Origin: Promethearchaeota archaeon
GTDB lineage: Archaea; Asgardarchaeota; Lokiarchaeia; Sigynarchaeales; SOKP01
Reading direction: 5' to 3'
Length of the DNA: 18,965 nt
NCBI GenBank assembly: GCA_030668025.1
Contig: DAOUUT010000034.1
Coordinates: 1-18,965 of the forward strand
The position numbers were made by a program, and so were the translations under genes. The notes beneath the pieces are model-generated. The model saw only the letters and a program-made list of their open reading frames with translations, was not told the origin of the DNA and did no database searches. Of the stretch, positions 14,329-18,965 are shown in pieces (the first letter of the stretch is position 1; each line of letters begins with the position of its first letter).

Positions 14329-15639
14329 TTATTCCTCTGCTTCCCCTGGCACTAGGTCTCTTACAATCCCAACGCAGGCTGTTCTACCCATATCCCTTAC
14401 CGCAAACCTTCCAAGTTCAGGGAACTCTTCGTATTTTTCAATACAAAGCTTTTTAATCGGTTGCAGTTTGACGATCGCGGATTCGTTTCTTTTGAGGAAT
14501 TTCGGATTGTCTTCGATCACAGCACCAGTCTTCTGATCTAACTTTTTAATCAGTTCGGTGAACCTAGCAGCTACTTGAGCCGTATGAGCGTGTACAACGG
14601 GGGTATATCCTTGAGCAATTACAGTTGGATGCCATATAACAATTATTTGTCCGGTCCAATTCCCTTTTGGTGTAATTACCGTTGGAACATTGGTTGGATG
14701 ACCCATAACATCGCCACGACCCACATCCGCCATAGTAATTCCTCTAATGCTAAAACCGATATTATCACCGGGTTCTGCTTGAGGTTGTTCCTCGTGGTGC
14801 ATTTCGATGCTTCTAATTTCTCCTTGAAAACCAGTTGGCATTATAACAATTTTATCATTCTGTTTTAATACACCAGTTTCTACTCTTCCAACAGGAACGA
14901 CTCCTGTACCCTTAATTGAATAAGCGTCCTGGATAGGAACTCTTAAGGGTTTGTTAGTAGGTTTAGCAGGTATTTCAAAGTTGTCGATTGCGTCAAGTAA
15001 GGTTGGACCGTCGTACCAAGAGAGTTTATCGGTTTTCTCCGTTAAATTCTCGGCTTTTATACCTGAAACGGGAACGAATGGAATCTTCTTGACGGGGAAA
15101 CCAATGCTTTTCAAAAGTTCAGAGGTCGCGTCTTTTACTTCGTTATAACGTGCTTCGCTATATTCGTAGACATCTGCTTTATTGACAGCAACAACTAATT
15201 GTTTAACACCTAGAGTCTGTGCTAAATAAGCGTGTTCTCGAGTTTGACCATTTGCAGCAATACCAACTTCCATTTCACCTTTTTTTCCAGAAACTACTAA
15301 GATGGCGGCATCCGCCTGAGAAGCTCCCGTAATCATGTTCTTTACGAAATCTGCGTGTCCAGGTGCGTCAATTATGGTAAAATATTTTGAATTTGTTTCA
15401 AACTTTCGAAACGCTAAATCAATGGTAATACCACGTTGTCTTTCCTCTTTCAATCGGTCAAACACGTAAGCGTACGACCAAGATTCTCTATCGAATTCTT
15501 TTGCTAATTTCTCTAGTTCCCGCGCCTCTCTGTCTGAAACGGCACCGCTTTTAATGAGCATAGCGCCCATCAAAGTCGATTTTCCGTGATCTATGTGCCC
15601 AATTACGACTAAATTCAAATGTTTTTTATCTGTAGGCAT
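14329..15639 (-). CDS. tuf: Translation elongation factor EF-1A (aEF1A)
   Basis: aEF1A carries aminoacyl-tRNA to the ribosomal A site at the cost of GTP. The 436 residues are full length. G1 is GHIDHGKST (14-22), the effector loop ends in RGITID (69-74), G3 is DAPGH (91-95), G4 is NKAD (153-156) and the G5-like segment VPVSG follows. Two beta-barrel domains complete it, with the HPTVIAQGYTPVVHAHT region of domain 3. G4 is usually NKMD in archaeal EF-1A; the Ala is at the variable position, so function should hold. The ATG at 15639 is preceded by AGGA 11 bases upstream. In many archaea EF-1A is followed by ribosomal protein S10 (rpsJ); here an Arf-like GTPase follows, and the other str-operon genes are absent. 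Confidence 0.98.
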   Translation of the reverse strand: MPTDKKHLNLVVIGHIDHGKSTLMGAMLIKSGAVSDREARELEKLAKEFDRESWSYAYVFDRLKEERQRGITIDLAFRKFETNSKYFTIIDAPGHADFVKNMITGASQADAAILVVSGKKGEMEVGIAANGQTREHAYLAQTLGVKQLVVAVNKADVYEYSEARYNEVKDATSELLKSIGFPVKKIPFVPVSGIKAENLTEKTDKLSWYDGPTLLDAIDNFEIPAKPTNKPLRVPIQDAYSIKGTGVVPVGRVETGVLKQNDKIVIMPTGFQGEIRSIEMHHEEQPQAEPGDNIGFSIRGITMADVGRGDVMGHPTNVPTVITPKGNWTGQIIVIWHPTVIAQGYTPVVHAHTAQVAARFTELIKKLDQKTGAVIEDNPKFLKRNESAIVKLQPIKKLCIEKYEEFPELGRFAVRDMGRTACVGIVRDLVPGEAEE

Positions 15640-15804
15640 TTTTAATCAATTTCCTAATGTTTTTTTTTAAGAATTAATTTTGAATTGTACATTTTTAGAT
15701 TGAATGATAACTACCTTAATGATATCGAATATTTATTTTTTACTATAAATTAAAGTTATATTTCTGAAGGAAGCACTTGGTTAAAGTACTATGTCATAAA
15801 TTCA
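15640..15804. promoter_or_regulatory. EF-1A upstream region
   Basis: This 165-base A/T-rich gap holds the EF-1A promoter region on the minus strand, with an AGGA ribosome site at about 15651-15654 and a run of nine A upstream of it. No single TATA element is convincing. No gene or RNA is seen. Confidence 0.3.
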
Positions 15805-16242
15805 TTATTCCTTTTTATTATCTAACCTTGTTAGGTATTCCCCTCTTAGATCTGAATATAATTCTCTTTTATTTTTATTTAAAAGATCGAAAATTTGGTG
15901 AATTTCGTTTTGGAAATTGATTTCTTTCCCTTTTTTATTTACTATGTGAGTTTTAACTTTTTCTTGTAGGAATTTATTAAAAATCAGGTCAATATTGTAA
16001 ATATCAAAGCGAGTTTCTCTAAAATAATCTAACAGGTGATGTAAGTAAAAAGCTTTTACATACAAGTTCTTATCACTATATTTTTTCTCTAAATCTTTTT
16101 GATGAAAGAACTTTAGTTGTTTGACGATAACGCTTTCTTCGTCGTTGTTATGATCGTTATTATTCAAATTAAATGCCCAAGTAGTCCCGTAATCGATGTT
16201 CCTATCGACGACATTCGCGATTAATTCGTCTATTCCCGCCAT
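15805..16242 (-). CDS. Hypothetical protein, 145 residues, between EF-1A and aIF2-alpha
   Basis: I do not recognise this family. The ATG at 16242 follows GTGGG with 6-base spacing. The N-terminus (MAGIDELIANVVDRNIDYGTT) is probably helical, then comes an Asn/Asp-rich loop at about 27-36, and from about 38 the protein looks mainly alpha-helical and strongly charged. The most distinctive element is YLHHLLDYFRETRFD (66-80). Its clustered His-His, Asp and Glu might bind metal, but that is a guess. There is no signal peptide or membrane segment, so a cytoplasmic protein is expected. It is co-oriented with EF-1A but 165 bases away, and divergent from aIF2-alpha across a 203-base promoter region. 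Base composition is like the neighbours. Confidence 0.75.
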   Translation of the reverse strand: MAGIDELIANVVDRNIDYGTTWAFNLNNNDHNNDEESVIVKQLKFFHQKDLEKKYSDKNLYVKAFYLHHLLDYFRETRFDIYNIDLIFNKFLQEKVKTHIVNKKGKEINFQNEIHQIFDLLNKNKRELYSDLRGEYLTRLDNKKE

Positions 16243-16445
16243 TTTTGCCCACTTATTATGAACGATCCAGTTAGGTATTTTTAGATCACTTAAGGAACAG
16301 TTTTAAATTATATTTATGATATAATTGAAAAGATAAGATAAAAAATAATCTTTTTTATCGTATGAGATAATAAAAGTAAAAAGTCATAGTTTGTTAATTA
16401 ACTATTATAAATCAAAATAATATTCAAAAAATCTGATAGATATTT
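16243..16445. promoter_or_regulatory. Divergent promoter region before aIF2-alpha
   Basis: No gene is seen in these 203 bases, the longest gap apart from the uvrA-fragment region. Toward aIF2-alpha, CTATTATAAATC (16402-16413) is a TATA candidate that would start a transcript about 13 bases before the ATG. Just upstream lies the perfect 10-base palindrome GTTAATTAAC (16393-16402). Further left, AAAAGAT (16328-16334) and ATCTTTT (16348-16354) are inverted arms with a 13-base loop; in such A/T-rich DNA this may be chance. Confidence 0.35.
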
Positions 16446-17270
16446 ATGGTAAAGAATAGACACCCGTTTCCTAGAGAAGGAGCTTTTCTTATGGGTCGTG
16501 TTGTTGACATTCAAAACCAGTACATTTACGTGGATTTACCTGATTACGATGGCTTACCTTCGGAAGAATGTGCAAGAGGAATGATACATATTAGTGAGAT
16601 TTCGAGTAGATGGGTTAAAAATGTTAGGAGCATAGTGAGAATAAACCAAAGAATCGTATTAAGAGTTGTAAAAGTTGTTCCTGATAAAGGACAGATTGAT
16701 TTATCTTTAAGACGCGTAAATTCTGCCCAAAAAGCTTTGATAGTAAAAGAACATAAATACGCAAACAAATACGAAAATTTACTACAGTTTTTAACGGAAA
16801 CAGAGGGTATTGATATAAGTATGGAGGGAGCATACGAATTCATTGGCTGGCCTATAAAAGAACAGTTTGATTTTTACCAAGAAGCTGTTGAAGCTCTTAA
16901 AGAAGAAGGGAAAGAGATTTTGGATGATCTTGAAAATGTTACCGAAGATGTCAAAGCAGCGTTCTTGAAAATTGTTGATGAGAACGTTGAGGTCTCCACA
17001 GTAAGTATAATTGGAAAATTAAAACTTGTTAACACAAGTGGAGATGGCATAGACAAAATTAAAGATACATTGAACGAAGTTATAAACGTAATTAAAGCTC
17101 CAATGGATACGAGAAAGTTAACTTTATCTTATATCGGAACACCGTTTTATAGATTAGAAATAGTCTCTAAAGATTATCTAGATGCAGAAAATATCCTTTC
17201 AGATACACTTGAGGTTCTTGAGAACATAACACTACAAAATAACGGAAAATTTGAGTTTATACGAGATTAA
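16446..17270 (+). CDS. Translation initiation factor aIF2 subunit alpha
   Basis: This is the alpha subunit of the heterotrimeric factor that delivers initiator tRNA to the small ribosomal subunit. The 274 residues match the archaeal family. The S1 domain at about 8-92 contains GRVVDIQNQYIYVDL, GMIHISEIS and DKGQIDLSLRRV; a helical domain runs from about 95 to 175; and the C-terminal alpha-beta domain from about 180 (VSIIGKLKLV, TRKLTLSYIGTPFYRLEI) contacts the gamma subunit. S53 in ISEIS aligns with Ser51 of eukaryotic eIF2-alpha by the shared SExS context, though the following residues differ. The gene is followed 29 bases later by nop10, the usual archaeal pair. The ribosomal protein genes L44e and S27e, which commonly precede it, are absent here. 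Confidence 0.96.
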   Translation: MVKNRHPFPREGAFLMGRVVDIQNQYIYVDLPDYDGLPSEECARGMIHISEISSRWVKNVRSIVRINQRIVLRVVKVVPDKGQIDLSLRRVNSAQKALIVKEHKYANKYENLLQFLTETEGIDISMEGAYEFIGWPIKEQFDFYQEAVEALKEEGKEILDDLENVTEDVKAAFLKIVDENVEVSTVSIIGKLKLVNTSGDGIDKIKDTLNEVINVIKAPMDTRKLTLSYIGTPFYRLEIVSKDYLDAENILSDTLEVLENITLQNNGKFEFIRD

Positions 17271-17299
17271 TACTTAATAAACAGAGATTTGTAATTAAG

Positions 17300-17491
17300 A
17301 TGACAAAATACCTCCAAAAATGTAGTAATTGCAGCAGATATGGATTGATTAATCCAGAATCTAAATGTAAATATTGCGGTGGAAAATTGATTAACCCTAA
17401 ACCGCCTAAATTTTCATTAATTGATAAGTATGCGGAATATCGTATTTTATATTTTAAAGAAGAATTTAAGAAAAGGTTTGAAAAAAACTAA
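17300..17491 (+). CDS. nop10: Nop10, H/ACA RNP subunit
   Basis: Nop10 is a small scaffold of the H/ACA ribonucleoprotein, which guides pseudouridylation of rRNA with Cbf5, L7Ae and Gar1. The 63 residues are typical. The N-terminal zinc ribbon has C8, C11, C23 and C26 (CSNC and CKYC), followed by the conserved linker PKPPKFS (33-39) and the helix DKYAEYRILYFKEEF (42-56) that packs on Cbf5. The TATA-like TTAATAAAC at 17273-17281 could give a leaderless transcript of its own, but co-transcription with aIF2-alpha is equally likely. Its last four bases overlap the end of the convergent GINS gene. Confidence 0.93.
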   Translation: MTKYLQKCSNCSRYGLINPESKCKYCGGKLINPKPPKFSLIDKYAEYRILYFKEEFKKRFEKN

Positions 17492-18183
17492 ATTATATCT
17501 ATTTTTTCTGCGAATTTCTCATAAATAAGAATTTTCGCATTTTTGTATGGTAAATTAACAATATCGTTTTCCTGAAAAGGTCCATAATTAATTCCATCGA
17601 TTCCAACTAGGGGAGGGGAATGGGTGGTAAATCGAATAACAGTGTATTTATATTCAGCTACTTGTTTAGTTTGAATTGCTTTTGATTTTTCTGAAACTTC
17701 ATCAATAGGAATTATCATTTTTTCTTCATCTTTGACTTTCTCTACTGGTGTAGACTCAACTATGACATTTTCTATATTAAAAATTTCTTCTAATTCAATT
17801 GACTCGTTATCGTCGTATAAAGAGATTTTCTTAAGCTTTTTAAACCCTTTAATGGAGCTAATTAAATTTTGATAGAATAGTTTTTCTGCTTCTATAACGT
17901 CGTTAAAATCAATCTCCTGAAGTGCTAATGCTGCATTTAATATTTTTAACTCTCGAACTTTTAAGAAATCAGTAAATAAAAAATTGAAATTTTCTTTGTA
18001 TGAATTTAATAATTGAATTTTAACTTCTTGTTTATCTTCTAACTCAAATTTCTTGATATAATTGACAGTTTTACTAAAATAATTAAAATTCTCTTGAGAT
18101 AAGTGTGTTAAGGCAGTTTGTTCAAATTCCTTAAGCCAATGTTGATAAAGTCTCTTGTAATCCGATTTTAAATTCATGAACAT
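17488..18183 (-). CDS. GINS complex subunit, Gins51 (Sld5/Psf1) type
   Basis: GINS joins MCM and GAN/Cdc45 in the archaeal replicative helicase complex. The roughly 231 residues have the A-then-B order of the Sld5/Psf1-like Gins51: an alpha-helical A domain in the first 125 or so (LKVRELKILNAALA is the recognisable helix), an acidic linker at about 125-175, then the small beta-rich B domain at the end (YTVIRFTT, PLVGIDGINYGPF, DIVNLPYKNAKILI). Start choice: a TTG at 18186 and ATGs at 18183 and 18177 are in frame. A TATA element (CATTATATAATA, 18199-18210) lies 22-28 bases upstream, so a leaderless start at one of the ATGs is most likely. The gene follows the primase small subunit gene on the same strand, 50-odd bases away. 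Confidence 0.88.
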   Translation of the reverse strand: MFMNLKSDYKRLYQHWLKEFEQTALTHLSQENFNYFSKTVNYIKKFELEDKQEVKIQLLNSYKENFNFLFTDFLKVRELKILNAALALQEIDFNDVIEAEKLFYQNLISSIKGFKKLKKISLYDDNESIELEEIFNIENVIVESTPVEKVKDEEKMIIPIDEVSEKSKAIQTKQVAEYKYTVIRFTTHSPPLVGIDGINYGPFQENDIVNLPYKNAKILIYEKFAEKIDII

Positions 18184-18198
18184 CAAAATTTTTAAATC

Positions 18199-18210
18199 TA
18201 TTATATAATG
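18199..18210 (-). promoter_or_regulatory. TATA element of the GINS gene
   Basis: On the minus strand CATTATATAATA lies between the priS stop (18238) and the GINS ATGs (18183 and 18177), at the spacing for a leaderless message. GINS could thus be transcribed apart from priS as well as with it. Confidence 0.45.
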
Positions 18211-18237
18211 AAGGATATTACCTAATAATATTTTAAC

Positions 18238-18965
18238 TTAAATAGTTTTAGCAACTTCTTTACATAATAAAAATACTGCGACATGATGAGGGACTTCAAT
18301 TTTTTCTCCTTGTACATAGGGACCAAACGATTCGCCCTTGATTTTTGTGATTGGTAAAACACGTTCCACAATTTCGAGCTTTTGAGTGATATTTTTACTA
18401 TGAAAAACGATTGGATCTAATTTCTCATTAGATTCATCTAAAGGGTTAAAACCGTCAAGTTCATTTAATTCAATTTCTTGAACTTTAAATCCTGTTTTTC
18501 CATGTAACGATCCAGGGTATCGTATAAGTCTATGAATGTCTATCGATACAGGCTCATCTAGTTCGATCCCAATTAGTTTGACAATTCCTCTTAGGAATTT
18601 TTTCCAGTTAGTTAAACCAAAGCCTTCAATAGCCCAAACATTTCTTTCCCCTTTAGAAATGAGCTCTAAGAAATCATTTTTATAGTTTAAGAAGCTGTTT
18701 ACCAAATTTGGATTGAAACCAAACATATTTTTATCTAAAAGCATATTTTCTATTACATTTTTAGGCTGATTTAATACTTCAATTATTTTTTTCATAATTT
18801 TTTGAGACCAACCAATGTTTTCTTTTGATAATCCGTGAATCATAAGAGATTTTTCTCCCAAACCTAAAGTTTCAAAAGAAATATTGTCTCCAGTAAGGTA
18901 ATCTACAATTTCTCGTCTTTCGTCGCTATTTAATGTCCTTAAATCTTCGCTTTCAACTTTTAAAT
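18238..18965 (-). CDS. priS: DNA primase small subunit PriS, C-terminal part (cut by right window edge)
   Basis: PriS is the catalytic subunit of archaeal/eukaryotic-type primase and makes RNA (and DNA) primers at the fork. The frame is open to the right edge, beyond the TTG at 18861, so the N-terminus with the catalytic DxD pair lies outside the window; 241 residues are visible. The family is shown by SDERREIVDYLTGDN near the edge and the conserved motif III region VSIDIHRLIRYPGSLHGKTG, whose His and Arg bind the nucleotide. FGPYVQGEKIEVPHHVAVFLL forms the C-terminus. It lies directly upstream of the GINS gene on the same strand, a replication pair also seen in other archaea. Confidence 0.93.
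   Translation of the reverse strand, partial: LKVESEDLRTLNSDERREIVDYLTGDNISFETLGLGEKSLMIHGLSKENIGWSQKIMKKIIEVLNQPKNVIENMLLDKNMFGFNPNLVNSFLNYKNDFLELISKGERNVWAIEGFGLTNWKKFLRGIVKLIGIELDEPVSIDIHRLIRYPGSLHGKTGFKVQEIELNELDGFNPLDESNEKLDPIVFHSKNITQKLEIVERVLPITKIKGESFGPYVQGEKIEVPHHVAVFLLCKEVAKTI

Noticed and set aside
16544..16843. Minus-strand open frames of 99 and 69 codons inside the aIF2-alpha gene
   Set aside because: Both are antisense to the S1 and helical domains of a complete conserved gene and look like shadow frames.
1..18965. CRISPR arrays, insertion sequences, tRNA or rRNA genes
   Set aside because: No regularly spaced repeats, transposase frames with flanking inverted repeats, or cloverleaf/rRNA-like sequences were seen in the gaps, which are short and A/T-rich.

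Overview
The window is an AT-rich stretch of archaeal chromosome. It is dense with information-processing genes: RFC, GINS, primase, RNA polymerase subunit L, exosome Csl4, aIF2-alpha, EF-1A, Nop10, TruA and a METTL5-type methyltransferase. It also carries an STT3/AglB oligosaccharyltransferase and a small GTPase with the Arf-family hallmarks WDLGGQ and NKQD. That combination, with the low GC and a bacterial-type UvrB, suggests an Asgard archaeon, possibly Lokiarchaeia-like. The lineage is an inference; the archaeal assignment is firm.

Layout. 1-990 (minus): the 5' part of a DppB/OppB-type ABC permease, cut by the window edge, preceded by a broken uvrA start of which only 33 recognisable codons remain. 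991-2985 (minus): uvrB, with its own promoter and a perfect inverted repeat touching the TATA element. 3112-6984 (minus): a 1290-residue STT3/AglB with a long repeat-bearing extracellular tail. 7169-8029 (plus): truA, overlapping the convergent RFC small subunit gene (7994-8965, minus). 9080-10384 (plus): enolase, convergent with a METTL5-like rRNA adenine methyltransferase (10400-11044, minus) whose reading frame has no normal start codon. 11154-13666 (plus): csl4, a 73-residue unknown, rpoL with a large acidic extension, an RNase III-fold protein lacking one catalytic acid, and a DUF99/EndoV-like protein. 13683-15639 (minus): Arf-like GTPase and EF-1A. 15805-16242 (minus): a 145-residue unknown. 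16446-17491 (plus): aIF2-alpha and nop10. 17488 to the right edge (minus): GINS and the C-terminal part of the primase small subunit.

How the genes fit together. The right end encodes replication-fork parts (PriS, GINS), and the RFC clamp-loader subunit lies mid-window. The middle joins transcription (RpoL), RNA decay (Csl4, RNase III fold) and rRNA/tRNA modification (METTL5-like, TruA, Nop10) with translation factors (EF-1A, aIF2-alpha). The left part has nucleotide excision repair (UvrB, uvrA remnant), surface N-glycosylation (STT3/AglB) and peptide uptake (DppB-like).

There are no tRNA or rRNA genes, CRISPR arrays or recognisable insertion sequences, and no gene-free gap longer than about 205 bases. 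The points most worth a second look are the uvrA stump exactly at a breakpoint, the Arf-like GTPase beside EF-1A, the acidic extension on RpoL, the missing acid in the RNase III-fold protein, and the apparent AUU start of the methyltransferase.
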